NCBI GenBank assembly: GCA_009823395.1
Contig: CM020505.1
Coordinates: 1,519,129 to 1,583,128, forward strand
DNA from: Thamnaconus septentrionalis
Lineage: Eukaryota > Chordata > Actinopteri > Tetraodontiformes > Monacanthidae
DNA length: 64,000 nucleotides
Direction of reading: 5' to 3'
Part shown: piece by piece, positions 32,701 through 49,127 of the stretch
Position numbering within the stretch: the stretch's first letter is position 1
How the letters are laid out: each line of letters starts with the position of its first letter
The notes under the pieces: model-generated
The model's database searches: none
What the model saw: the letters and a program-made list of their open reading frames with translations, nothing else
Told to the model about the DNA's origin: nothing
Translations under genes and position numbers: made by a program

Positions 32701-35700
32701 GCCTACAGCAGAGGACGCAAAGGACAAAGCTGCACTTGTGGCCACTGGTGCACATTTTTTGCTGAGACGGGGGACTATGTGCGAGGCATCGCTGCCGTAC
32801 CCTACAATTCCTTATTGTGCAACAACAGCTGTTAACGTTTCAGAGTGTGTGCGCCTCACAGCCGCGGCTCTGTGACTGTCGAGTGGGACGAGAATTCGCC
32901 TTTTTCGGTGCCAGGGATTCCGAGACAAACCTCGGCCCTCGCTCGGACACTCACTCTCGGAAGCGTCGGCTGTGGATCTTGGTGATGGCGTTTGAAGCCA
33001 TGGGGCTGCCGATGCCGGAGCTGGCGGGGAACCCTGGGAGACCGGGGTGATGCTGTAGGGAGAGTTCTGACTGGCTGGCGAGAGCGACGCATCACTGGGC
33101 ACGCTCAGACCGTTTTCTGGAGTGTGGAAAGAAAAAACATCGTTCAGAAGGTTCAGCGCGCAGGCTGAATGTGGCTTCAGCTCAGTTGTGCACACGCGCA
33201 GGCACACACACACACACACACACACACACCTCTTGTGAAGCGGGCTCTCGTGCGAGATCGTCAGCGAAGTGCAAACACTCGTCCCCCTGCTCCTCCTGAC
33301 CCGACGACTCCTGCTCCACGCTGGGCTTGCCCTTCTTCCCCTCGCGCTCCTTCAAAATGATCTGCACAGACACAGCAGAGGGACCGAGGTGTGAGTGAAG
33401 GACGGCAGCCTAAAGCCAGCGAGTGCCTTTAGGCTCCCAGATGATGATCCGCTGGAGCGCCGACCTTCTTGAGGGCTGTCGGCCGTTTGACTTTGGGAAT
33501 CTCCCTCTCCTTCCCCCGCTTGACCCGCGGAGCGCTGGAGTCCAGGGAGTTGTGAGGCGCCGCGTAGTCGTGCTGCTGACTCTTGGACGCAGACGCCACG
33601 CTGCTCGAGCCCAAACTTCGGAACTGAGACGTCATACCAACTAGGAAGAAGAAAGCAGTTGAATTAGTTTATACGGAACCTTACTGATCCCTGATGCAGA
33701 CAGAGTCCTCAGGGAAATTAAAATCATCATAGCTACAAAAAATAAATACAGAAAACAGACGTAGAGGTGAAAGACGTAGAAAGCACTGCGAGAATAAGTA
33801 ACTATGCACTCAATCGCAGTTTCTCACTCAAGGCACCAAAACTGCGTATGAACATACATGGAATGAGGTGTGTGTCCAAACTTGACTGGTACATTACGTA
33901 ATAAAAGAGAATGTTTGTTAGGTGTTTTTCTTTCATTTATGATGGAAATCAAAGCAATATTTCTGGAAACACGCACTATGTTTCATTTCATTTTTGACAT
34001 GGATAATGTTAATGAGGGTGGTCCGATTAATGTCAACAACCACAAAGGCAGGAGGAGCATTATTTAAAGTAACCACAACAACATTAAGACAACACACAAA
34101 AGGAACTCCCAGCTGACAGAGACGATGAGTACCTGTGAGGGACAGGGGCTTGGTGTTGTTGAGCTGCCGTGCCCTCATGGCCTGCTGCTGTTTCTCCAGA
34201 GCTGCGAGCATGTCTCCCAGGTCCAGCTCCACGGAGCTCTTGCTCTTCTTTCCTGCCGCCTTGGTGAAGGCCTCCTGTTGGATCCAAGAGGAAGAAGAGG
34301 AGGACGTGATCACACCGACGACCCGCCGAGGACACGCGAGGGAGAGAAATCACCAGCAGACGTGGCGCCGTCAAGTTCATACCTGCAATTTCTTTTGTTC
34401 CATGCTGATTTCGGAGTACTCCTGTGCTGTAGCCAGAGCGGCGGCCAGAGCCTTCTTCCTCTGGCTCTTGGCCCTCTTAGGAACAGAGGTGGTGATGGGG
34501 ATGGGGGTCTGCACGATGCTGATCGGGGAGTTTTCGGGTAGATTATCCAGCTACAGATATAGATATAGATAGAGAAAAGACGAAAGGATGGATGAGAAGC
34601 TAAAAAGTTGACGACTGAAGGCAATGTAGCCCAGTCAAAGTCATCGAAATCCTTCAACTGCTGCTGATTGTGGATGATTTTCCAAACAACTTCCCTTACC
34701 AGATTCTTGGGTAGTTTAGGTTGTGCGTTTGTCTGGGCTGAATTCGGGTCGAGTTTAGCACAACGCTGGACCGCCGCTCCTCCGTTAGCCAGACCAGGCA
34801 ACTCATCGGTGTCCTGAATAGGAGGTATAACAGTAGAAGGTACGAGGTATGAGGTATAAAGGTCAACACAAAGCAACACCAGTCAAATAAAGAACAACAA
34901 CACGCAGTTATGGCAATAACTGTGGTTTCTACAAACATTCTGACAAACATTACACTGCCGCAGCTCACCTCAAAGTAAAGGGGCTCTGGTGCGACCACCG
35001 CTGGCTGCCTTTGCTCAGACTGTTTGGATGACACGCGGCCAGAAAAGCCACTGTGCAAATCCTGAAATGTAAGGTTCAAACTCAACACAATAGTATGACT
35101 GGGTACCATGCTTTTAGTTCCTCTCATTTATTCTGTGCGAGCGGCCAACAGATGAGGAGAAATTAACTGTTTATTCATGGTGTTGTAAGAAGGTGCATTT
35201 TGAAACAAAAACTTTTTTTTAAAAAGTTTGTTGTTTTTTTTCCTCCGGTTCTCTTTTCTCAAATCTAAGCTGTAATTAATGGAATGTCTGACTGGGTAAA
35301 TGCAGTTTATACCTGTGAGAAATTCCTATGATCAGGAGGATTCTTCCTCTGGTCCACTCGCTGAAACTGACCGTTCCTCTCTGGCCAAGACTTGGTTGGA
35401 GCCTGAGAGGCCACGTTTACCCAGGTGCCTCCAGAGGACATGAAAAAGAAAAAGAAATCCTTAATACTGCAAAAGACATGTGTAGCAATGCATGTATACG
35501 TTGGAGGATTGGATTATGACGCCGCCAAAAGCATCCATGGAACTCACCAGTCATCACACCGGCCTCAGCTCCCTAAACAGCACAGAGATACAAAAAAAAC
35601 AAAGAAATTATCATGTTAAATGTGTTTATAATATTCAGTTTGTCATTTAAACAACATTAAGTTGAGATAACAGGTGATTCCAGCATTGGGCTTTTCTAGG

Positions 35701-38700
35701 TCTGAACTTTCTCCCACTAAAGAACCTATACTACCAGTCAAAAGTGGACCTACCGGTGCCGCCGCCGTGTTCTCCGCTGTTCGCTGCGTCACACCGGCGC
35801 CCTGGTTGTGTTTGGGGCTGCAGTAGCCGCTGTCGCTGTCTATGTCGGCCTCGCTGGCGCCCTGCTCGTTGTACATTTCCCCCGGATTGGAAGCCCGCCT
35901 CCTCTTTGTTCGGTTCTTCCACAGCAGAGGACTGGCCTGATCCACAGAGGTCCTTGCTGACACCTCTCCAGGAAAATCTGAGCAGGAAAAAGGAGGCCAA
36001 GTCAATTGCTTGCCAGTGTTTGAGAGTGAGATACCGGGCTTTGCAGCAACATGAACACTCTAGTTAACTTTTTATTTTCATTCTTTTTAACAAAAATTTT
36101 TTATTGTTGAGTCACAGTCAGAATGGTTAATGGTGAAAACCAACATAGACCCCCACCCCACACTACCTCTTGAATCGCACTTAAGAGACAAGTCAACCAG
36201 AATATTATACTGTTACAGTTAAGGAAAAATTGAGACTAAATACAACTAAACACATAAACAGAAATAAAGAAAAAATGAACTGAACAGCTGCTCGGATCTC
36301 CACCAACCCGGCTCTACCAGGTGATCAACCTGCTCTGTCAGACCTGGTAACACACACTTCATCTGGGGACCAGCGGACTAGGTAACATTTAAAGTGAACC
36401 AGTTCACTTCATCAAGGAGAAACATCTTTGGTTAAAATAATGAAGCAGTGGTTCCAAGTGGGGATAAAACCTTTTGGAGCAACCCATAGGTTGAATTAAA
36501 TTTCTTCTTCTTCTTACACTTCAGAATAAATTATCGTTAACTGATTTGCTTCGGCGGCCTCCATAAGAGCCGTGGCATCAACAAGAGTTGACGTCATGAC
36601 CTGCGAACACATCCACCACTCCGACTAGAAACTCTGCATTCCATCTGTCCAAACTGCACAGCAAACACGGAGGAGACGAACCTGAAGCGCAAAGTCATCG
36701 CTCTTACTGGCATCATGCGTGTCCCGTTTCGCCACTGACAGGAAAGATTCTCATTTTATTGGCAGAGGAACTCGCAACAACAAAAGTCTGGAATGTTTTG
36801 GGCTTTAGTTTCCATTCAGCGGCAGGACTGAGGAGAGAAGTCAGTGACGTCTGCCAGGCAGACACGCAGACGGAGACTAAGAGTCCAAATGTTTCTTGCT
36901 TCATAAAACTAAATGACTTCCTCTTCTGGTCAAAGGCTTTTATTTTTAATGGTTACTTACCAAAAAAAGACTATGCCTGGTGTGACTGCGCACCTTTTAT
37001 TTACTGCTGCAGATAATTACCTGTTTGTTGTGCTGCGTCCACCAGCATGACTGTCTTGGTCCTACCATCTGGCCCGAAAGTGCACACCTCCTTCTGCACG
37101 GCCACATTCCTGGTTGGAGGGCGGCGGCCCCTCGGAGGCGGACACAGACCCAACTGCTGTGGGTGCTGAGGGAACCAGAGAGACAACTATATGTTGATGG
37201 AGGGAACAAGATTTTTCAGCAAATGAAAGAAACGAAGACAAGGGCTCCTGGAGTTGGTGGCGCACCTTAGACAGAACGTTGGGCCGGACCATGCCCCTCA
37301 CCCTTGGACTGGCCATTCCATAATGCGGCCCGAGGGGCAGAGGCCTCTCTGTGACGTCTGCCGAGACCGGGTTGACCACCCCGGCCTGCACGGGACCGGC
37401 GTAGGTGCCGGGGAAAGGCTGGTAGAAGCCCATCACGGGCGGGCACGGCGCCGGCATGATCTGGTAGTAGGCGTAGTCGTTGGAGACGGGGGGCTGCGGC
37501 GAAGACAAGATGGGGTAGGCCAGGTAGGAACCGCCGGGGCCGGGGTTGGGCTGCTGCCAGCGCAGCTCACCTCCGTTGTACATGGGATGTTGTCTGGGAA
37601 GCAGAGGAGGTGTCGCGGGTTATGATCAATTTTCTCGTCTGCTACTAACAACGTCAAGTGTCAGTTTCAAGGTTCAAGAACTTTATTTGTCACATGCTCG
37701 TAGGGCGTGCAGTGACACATAAAAGTGGCAATGCTTCCCAGAGATTGTGCAAACAACAACATAGCAGCAGGGATTATCTATAGCAGGGGTGGGCCTAGAT
37801 GGGTGGGCCACAGCGGGTTCTAAAATGTGACATAGGGGGCCGGAGCAGCAGCAGATGGATGGGAGTGTTTTGGTGACCCACCTCATAGGTGGAAAGAATA
37901 TCTCTTGTAGCAAAACGTGCTTTAATGTCAATTGAAAATGTATTTAGCTCTTTATTGGAATGACTCTTACAGCTATTTTATTACTTGCTATTAATATAAT
38001 GTCTTCAAGTTCAGCAGGTCGGATTAAAAAGTTTAACGGGCTGCATATGGGCCCCGGGCCGTAGTTTGCCTGACCTAGAATAACACTATAAACAACAATT
38101 TTTTTCATATAAATATAAAAGCACACAAATCTTTTAAATACGGATGAAGCACATTCACAAGGGTACTAATTTAGAAAAATATGTGGACAGTGTAAACTGA
38201 ATAATGAATGAAAGTGACTGAAAGTAGGGTGTAAGCAATTTGTAGGGACAAGCGAACAGCCAAAGGGACAAAACTAATCTCAAGACACTAAGAGCTTGTC
38301 GCCACGTCAAAGTCTGTCAACTTTAGTTCTGCACTCATGTCGTCGTGTCACAGCTGACGCAGTTGCATAACATTAAGGTGAGTCAGTCATATGGCTCACA
38401 CAGCACCGCGTTCTGGGCTGCAGTGCAGCCCAGAGTGAAGGTGATCATGCTGATTTGCTGCGGTGTGAGGGGCGTGCACGCGGCGGCCAGAAGTGTTGAT
38501 CAGGGTCTAGATGACATTCTTGCAGCCAGCCTACTATAGGGACATTTCCTTGCATTCAAACATGCGGGAAGGAAGCAAAGAAGCGGATGTGTGCAGGATG
38601 CAGCAGATCACTGTGGACAATGAAAGAGGCCCGAAAAAAATCAGATTGTGGTTTGTGTAAACGGTGCAGAGGTCTCCATTCATAACATAGCACTTTTCAA

Positions 38701-40844
38701 CGACTGATGGTGCGAATTCAATGGACTGTTTAAAGGACCGCCACAATCTCAATTGTGAAAATTTTTGGACGCGACGTTGTTGTCTTCCCGATTAATGGAA
38801 ACAGCGTGGTGGCTATTTTGGAGACAGGACAGGATTTCTTTTTAACGCCGTAAGAAGAGGCAACGTTTCACATTGGCAAAAAACCACAAGTCATGAGCCC
38901 GAGTTTCAGTGGGCTGAAGCAGAGAATTGTTCTGGTTTCACCCTCTCCTGACCTCCCCCCTCGCTGTGACACGGTGGCCGTACCTGTTGGGTTGGTTCTC
39001 CTGGACGAAAGGGTAGCAGGTGATGAGGTAGCTGGGTATGGGAGTGGTTTCCACCGCGCCATTGACTCCTCCTAGACCCCCACCGCCTTCTCCTCCACCA
39101 CCTGGCTCTCCAGAAAGACTCATGCTGACCAGGGCTCCTTCGACACCTTTCTTTTGTGGGATGAACGGCTCCACTTCGGCTGAAAGCTTCACATCCTGCA
39201 AGGGGGAAGGAGAGAAAAATCCAAACAAAGCTTACTTTCAAAAAAAAAAAAAAAAAAAAAAAAGCCATTACTGTCACCCTGATCGGAAAACTAGTTGCTA
39301 AATTCTAGCAGCGTTTCTTTGTGTCATATCAGTGACATTTTTCCTTTTGCAATTCCCAGTGACATCATACAACAGCCAAAGACGTCATTACAGCAAGTGT
39401 GATGTCATAGTTTAAAGTCCTGAGTGCACACACAGCACGTCAATAAATTGTGATCAGGCCACAGGGACAGTTACATAAAACTGTTTTGAGTTTGAGGTGT
39501 CAAAAAAAAAAAAACTACAACTGAGGGTTCAATCTCGTTCATGTGACGAAGGAATTAGCAGCTGAATAAACACAAGAGGAAGAATTAAAAACAATAACTG
39601 CCTCATGGCGCGTCTCAGTCTTCTCAAGTCAAACTGAGTATTTTTGTCATTGATATAACATCCAAAGTTATGTATAAACAGACAAAACATTATATTATTT
39701 ATTATAAATAGATGCAAAATAGAAAGAAAAGAGCAAACATAGCATTTTGGTAAATGATAAGCTCATAGTTATTACATGGAATTGAGGAAATTGTTTTCTT
39801 GTTCCAAAAAGAGGAGAAGGAAAGAAGAAGGAAAATACGACTTTCAGTTGCATATAGCCGAAGGAGAGCTGCATAAATCAATTGCACAAAAGACTGACAT
39901 ATGTATATGTATGTATGTACGTATGTATGTATGAGCAAAGAAACACGTTGAATTCCAGTCTATTTAAAGTTAGTCAAACTTTATGACTCTCCAAATTTAT
40001 GACAAGATGACAGTGGGGCAAACAGTGCAGCAGAACACACAAGCCTGGGACAACCAGAAAGAAGGGCTGGGACCAAAACCACTGAGACACAAACTGAATA
40101 CAGGCTCGATCACTTCAGATGGCACTTCAGTCAAAAACATCGAGATCTCACACGCCATCATTTGCTCAGTGAAACTGCTAAATGGTGGCCAGACACTAAA
40201 TATCTTCTTTCTAAATTAAAAGCAAAAAAAAAATAAAAATGTTGTTTTCATGTACAGTATGCTGAAGCTGGGTAAGGAAAAACCACACCGGAGTGGACTG
40301 CTGTATGAATGGATTAACTACTGTACAACAGCACTCCAATCTTTCACATCAAGTTCTTTCCACTAAAGACAAAATTAATGTGTTGCTATTCTCTCCTTTT
40401 TATAGAGTTTTTTTTCATTCAATCTCAAACAAAGAATCCCTTTCATAAAAAAAAAAATCAACAAAATAATTAATTACTCAATTTCTTGTGTTTATGAGTT
40501 GCATGGAATGTGGTCACTGACAAACAACTGCCTTTTAAAATAATGATTATAACAATTTGCTATCATGTTTATTATTAGGAGAGGTGACAGAGTTCAGAGG
40601 ACAAAGACGTCTTTTCACAGCAGCGGAGATGCGTGAATAGAGCCATCAGTGTGACCAGTGGCTGTCACACAGGCCACTATTGTCTCCAGGGCACAGACAG
40701 TGCTTGGAGGTGGTTTCAGTAACTTTTTCGCAGGTAGATCGCACCTTTCAGAAGCAGAGCCTTGACCAAACACAAATCAAACACGCACGACAAAGCCCCA
40801 TTTCTACATCGAGACTTTGATGAGTGCAGCTACGTAGCAAGAGG

Positions 40845-40901
<57 letters not shown>

Positions 40902-42558
40902 ATTTTATTTGTAAGCGCCTTTCTGAGCCCCGAAGGACACTTTACAAGAACACAATGTAATAAGGCAACAGTTAAAAGCTAAACACAGAAAGAGAAATAA
41001 TAAAATAAATAAATGAAAGAAAGAAAAAGAAAAACTAAAGTAAAATGAAACAACACAGTTAGGTGGAGTAGAATAATTTGAACAGATGGGTTTTGATTTG
41101 GGATTTAAATAAAGGAAGAGTGTCTATGTTACCGATGTGAATGTGCAATTGTGCAGCAGAGCTGATCGGGTGTTTTTACAGGATTAGGTTTGAGAGGATA
41201 ACGTAGGGACAGTACTACGGGATAAGCTAATTACAGAGCAAAGCCACAGAATGGACGTCTCATGAGCACTGGGGGTGAATTCCCCAAAAAAGACAAATGT
41301 GAAATGGCACATATAAAAACAGTTGGCTACAATGAGTGCCATTGATTAAAGCATATTTTTCCTCAGTAGGAACATGTGTAATCATAACAGGGGCTGTGAA
41401 AAAAGGCAATGAGCTCAGGCACAGATGTTCATTTGTTGCAACGTCGGAATGAAGGAGATCGGACAAAGGCTTTGTTTGTGAAGGCAATTCACTTTTCAGT
41501 AGCAATTCAGGACATCGGAGGAGAGGAGAGAGAGCAAGAGAATGTTGACTTCTGCTGTAACCAAAGCACACTGCGAGGAAGGGGAGCGATGACGGAAGGT
41601 CTATTCATCACAGACTTTTAAAATGCAAAGATAAATTGGATTAGTGGTGTAAACAAACACGCAGTGTGGCAGAAAACAAGCCTCATGGTTCAGTTCGTCA
41701 GACAGGTGATTGATCTGACTTTCTGTCATCAAGCACCCGGAAGCCAAACAAAAGTTTCAACATAGCAAAGAGCGTCACTGGAATTCCACACATGCAGAAA
41801 AACCAGACATTCCCCTTGTGACTTTACGCAACCTCACTCCTTGCCCTGGCAGCAACCCTGTCCAGACTGAAAACAAAACTTTTAATACGGTCTACCAATA
41901 TGGCCACAAATGTGTAAAATGTCACCTTGCAATACTCAAAGTTACGCCTGCTTTGGCTAAATCTGTCACAAAACTGCAAGAGCCCTCACTTTGATTGACA
42001 GCTGAGGCAGCTACTTAGCTTTGGGGCTAGCTCGGCGAGCTAACATTTTCTACAGGCCGTCTGTGTTAGCTTTGTCGTAAGCTCTCAGATAATGTCACGT
42101 TGATAACATTACACAGTTTGTATATAGTGGAAAAAAATATACGTACCTCAACGGAAAACCATATGTATCATCATCTAGTAGCTTGTTAACGCGACCGCAG
42201 TGAGCTAGTTTATCGCTAGCCCACTGCTCCTCAAGTCAAAAGACTTCAATCTACCGAGCTTTAAATTAAAAAAATAAATAAATAATATTAATTATAAATG
42301 GGGCGAAGAATCACCACAAAAATAATGTATTTAGGTCACCGCCGTGAATAGCCGCTATTGATACAGGGAATAACGGAGCAGCTACCGCAAAAACAGGCGA
42401 CAACGTTCGGCCTCCGTGCGAGCCAAACTAACGGTATAAGGTAGCGTTCCCTCTTCTCTTCTGTGGGCTACATGGGCTTTAGCGAGACATCAACACAACA
42501 CAACACAACACATCAAAGACACTCTCACTCACTCTACCTTGTTGTCACCAGCGTCCAT
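29120..42558 (-). CDS. SECISBP2L: SECIS-binding protein 2-like
   Basis: SECISBP2L is a paralogue of the selenocysteine factor SBP2 and carries an L7Ae-type RNA-binding domain. Eighteen coding exons in transcript order: 42538-42558, 38984-39195, 37266-37593, 37021-37165, 35754-35977, 35548-35572, 35313-35428, 34969-35061, 34700-34813, 34383-34550, 34133-34274, 33465-33640, 33230-33361, 32955-33116, 31692-31912, 31265-31419, 30366-30585, 29120-29790. The protein starts MDAGDNK|DVKLSAEVEPF. It includes SYLITCYPFVQENQ, ASEADIDSDSGYCSPKH, LDLGDMLAALEKQQQAM, KIKCVIISPNCEKIQ and STETGSLDGSCR. Phases agree at all junctions except around exon 14, where two bases appear to be missing. With these restored the product would be about 1108 residues, close to the human protein as I recall it. 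Exon 16 uses a GC donor. Confidence 0.93.
30050..30335 (+). pseudogene. LINE ORF2 C-terminal fragment in SECISBP2L intron 17
   Basis: Plus-strand translation of about 30181-30320 gives RDTSHPGHTVFELLPSGRRY, then WAIKWKTSRLKNIFYPTAVI. This is a typical conserved end of fish non-LTR retrotransposon polyproteins. It is opposite in sense to the host gene and lacks the rest of the element. Confidence 0.75.
30675..30765 (+). mobile_element. Retroelement 3' tail plus (ATT/ATC)n repeat
   Basis: 'GAAGTGCTTTGAGTGCCAAG' and 'TCTATATAAATCCAATTTAT' match the tail at 62111-62166. An ATT/ATC simple repeat follows, as expected of a LINE or SINE tail. Confidence 0.65.
30855..31020. repeat. Interspersed repeat shared with about 885-1075
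   Basis: 'AGCTGTGTTTCCATGACCCT' and 'GCTCTCATGAGGTGATTTTT' recur in altered form near 885-1075, where the second block is inverted. Confidence 0.5.
31265..31912 (-). CDS. SECISBP2L: SECISBP2L L7Ae RNA-binding domain exons
   Basis: Exon 31692-31912 encodes YCNQVLSKEIDESVTLLLQE, then RRLVMGLREVTKHMKLHK and CVIISPNCEKIQAKG. Exon 31265-31419 encodes GLDEALYNVIAMAREQEIPF, then ALGRKALGRCVNKLVPVSVV and GIFNYSAAE. This is the classic L7Ae/L30e fold sequence that binds kink-turn RNA such as SECIS elements. The downstream intron begins GCAAGT instead of GT. Confidence 0.95.
32955..33116 (-). CDS. SECISBP2L: SECISBP2L exon 14, reading frame interrupted
   Basis: The first part reads NGLSVPSDASLSPASQNSPY and ITPVSQGSP in one frame. 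The second part reads PASSGIGSPMASNAITKIHS and RRFRE in another. The switch falls at a run of four G on the plus strand (33026-33029), where a fifth would keep the frame. A further base seems to be missing at the acceptor, where CCAG|AAAACGG cannot be joined in frame to the preceding exon's ...SQE end. The length of 162 would be 164 in an intact exon. Confidence 0.85.
33203..33229. repeat. (CA)n repeat at SECISBP2L exon 13 donor
   Basis: On the transcript the exon ends CAAGAG and the intron is GTGTGTGTG, so the microsatellite itself provides the GT donor. Confidence 0.85.
37672..37760. repeat. Retroelement tail-like repeat
   Basis: 'CAAGAACTTTATTTGTCACA' resembles dispersed fish retroelement tails. 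It directly precedes the hAT-like element at 37784. Confidence 0.45.
37784..38080. mobile_element. hAT-like MITE in SECISBP2L intron 2
   Basis: It starts 'CAGGGGTGGGCCTAGATGGG' and ends 'CCGTAGTTTGCCTGACCTAG', which is an imperfect inverted copy of a CAGG...GGGC..ACTACGGCC terminus. A related terminus is at 62016-62090. Confidence 0.7.
39896..39932. repeat. (ATGT)n microsatellite
   Basis: An imperfect ATGT/ATGC run in SECISBP2L intron 1. Confidence 0.8.
40849..40985 (-). mobile_element. (AAT)n tract joined to a retroelement tail
   Basis: About 17 AAT units (40849-40900) are followed by 'CATTTTATTTGTAAGCGCCT' and 'TTCTGAGCCCCGAAGGACAC'. Read on the minus strand, this is a retroelement 3' end running into its simple-repeat tail. 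Confidence 0.7.
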
Positions 42559-42926
42559 GTCAGTCACCAACGCCGCGACCCACCGTCATTTAACACCACA
42601 CGGACGGACCGTCAGGAGGTAGGCACTTTTATTTTCTCCATGATAGATAATCACCGAAAGCTTGGGAGGGACTCGCAGCCGGTTCTCTGCCTGCTGCTGC
42701 TGCTGCTGCTGTCAGTTGGCTTCGCCCTCCTCCGCTGGCGTCCGTCGAAGGAGCCGAGGCTTAGAACTGTGGAACGCAAGCACGGCTGTCACTGTGGAAA
42801 TGGGAGTCACCTGGAACGGAAAGCGTCGAGGCCCAGAAAGCTTTGCAAGCGCTGCGTAAAAGGCGGCGCTTCACCACCAGTGGCGTTGGTGCCATAAAGT
42901 CAACAGAAGTCTTTGTCTGTCTAACC
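42559..42926. promoter_or_regulatory. SECISBP2L: CpG-rich promoter region of SECISBP2L
   Basis: The bases upstream of the SECISBP2L ATG have raised G+C and many CpG, and the same property extends into intron 1 (42310-42440). No TATA box is apparent. A CpG-type housekeeping promoter is inferred. The plus strand also carries an open frame discussed separately. Confidence 0.5.
42640..42897 (+). CDS. Speculative small membrane-protein ORF divergent from SECISBP2L
   Basis: The plus strand can encode 85 residues from the ATG at 42640. It opens MIDNHRKLGRDSQ, has a hydrophobic stretch PVLCLLLLLLLSVGFALLRW and then a basic, cysteine-containing tail (HGCHCGNGSH, RPRKLCKRCVKGG). The leucine run comes from a CTG repeat, and the region overlaps the SECISBP2L promoter, so it may be fortuitous. 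The frame is also open upstream to 42463. I recognise no homologue. Confidence 0.15.
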   Translation: MIDNHRKLGRDSQPVLCLLLLLLLSVGFALLRWRPSKEPRLRTVERKHGCHCGNGSHLERKASRPRKLCKRCVKGGASPPVALVP

Positions 42927-43355
42927 TAGTGTTGTAGTCAAGACCACACCGACCAAGAGATTATCAAGACTAGAGAGTATCGAGATCGAGGCAAGACCAA
43001 GACATTCGGGGTTCAAGACCAAGACTTTATATATCAAAGAATTGTGACAACAAAGCAGAAAAAGAGACAAGAATTTTTATTAAATTCAAGTTTTCTTCTA
43101 AATCCAACAACATCTCTATTAGTTTTAGTTATCTTTGAATAATTTTCTTTAAAATTTGCAGCTGTGGCTGCAGCAGCTGGATTATTTTCTGTTTTATCAT
43201 CCGTCATTTCAGTGATGGCTGAGTCTTGACCGGTCTGGATCTAAAATCCTGAGTCGGCCCAATCTGAGACCGAGTAATAATGCCTCAGAGACTAGACCGA
43301 GACCCTTAAAAAGTGGTCTGGAGACCAAGATCAATCTTTAGTACGACAACACTAG
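42926..43355. mobile_element. MITE with CTAGTGTTGTAGTC termini
   Basis: The left end 'CTAGTGTTGTAGTCAAGACC' is inverted at the right end as 'GTACGACAACACTAG'. The interior is rich in 'GAGACC/AAGACC' motifs. The length is about 430 bases and there is no coding capacity. It separates SECISBP2L from COPS2. Confidence 0.75.
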
Positions 43356-43429
43356 TCTAACCAACATTTTTTGCTCAGTGCTTTGCATTGTGGTTAAATA
43401 AAGTTTTTCCAGTCAAAAGGCACCAAATC

Positions 43430-43743
43430 CATTTAGTGCTGAGAAATCTGTTTATTAACAATGGACAGTATACAGCACAAGACTGTGTACATGTTTTCTT
43501 TTGCGCATTTGGATTTGACCACCTGAAGCATTTGTTTGTAGCACAAGGGAGGCTGGGCCAATCAATAAGAAAACAAAGTGTCAGTGGTTTCCCGCTTCAT
43601 CGCCGCCGCACAAAAGACACCCAAACACGTTCCCAAGGCCTTTGTGGTCTTCTGAAGGATGCCATTACTGAAAAACCCACGAGCGCAGAAACATAATTTA
43701 AATGTATTTGAAGCATGCCGTTTGCCTTGTCGTCAACATGCCA
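43430..43743 (-). other. COPS2: Probable COPS2 3' UTR
   Basis: This is the sequence after the COPS2 stop, with a minus-strand AATAAA at about 43452-43457. The polyadenylation site near 43430 is inferred. Confidence 0.55.
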
Positions 43744-48644
<4,901 letters not shown>

Positions 48645-48815
48645 CTTGGCAGTCTTCTATGCTCCTTGGGACAGAGAAAGACAGCGACCTGGCCTGTGCT
48701 GTGCTGTGTTTAGAGGCGACAGAAAGCGGTTGGTGTATCGGTGTGGCAGCGACAGAGGAGATTCCATCTTTAGATGGCGCTGTTGGACCGCTTAAGGCGA
48801 ACAAGCTGAAACGGC
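48645..48815 (-). promoter_or_regulatory. COPS2: COPS2 5' UTR and promoter region
   Basis: This is the sequence immediately upstream of the COPS2 ATG, with no TATA box seen. A hAT-like MITE begins only about 170 bases from the start codon, which limits the compact promoter. Confidence 0.4.
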
Positions 48816-49127
48816 AGGAGTCACCAACCTTTTTGAATGTGAGAGCTACTTCATGGTTCTTGAGTCATATGAAGGACAACCAATTTGCTACACGCTCCTG
48901 AAATAACAAACTTTCTCATTACATATTATTTGTTATATATTATCATTAATGATACTGATCACGTTAATGAATTCTAAATAATTATCTAAATAATGACTTA
49001 ACAAGGTTGGATAAAATTTAATTCTGGATGCAGCTCACAAAATGTGCTATTTTCCGAACAGGTCTGTGTGCTACTCATGTGGTCCTTGCGGTCCTGGTGC
49101 CCACGGGGACCACGTTGGTGACCCCTG
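48815..49127. mobile_element. hAT-like MITE upstream of COPS2
   Basis: The left end 'CAGGAGTCACCAACCTTTTT' is inverted at the right end as 'CACGTTGGTGACCCCTG'. Internal blocks such as 'GAGAGCTACTTCATGG' suggest a dispersed nonautonomous DNA transposon. Confidence 0.75.
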
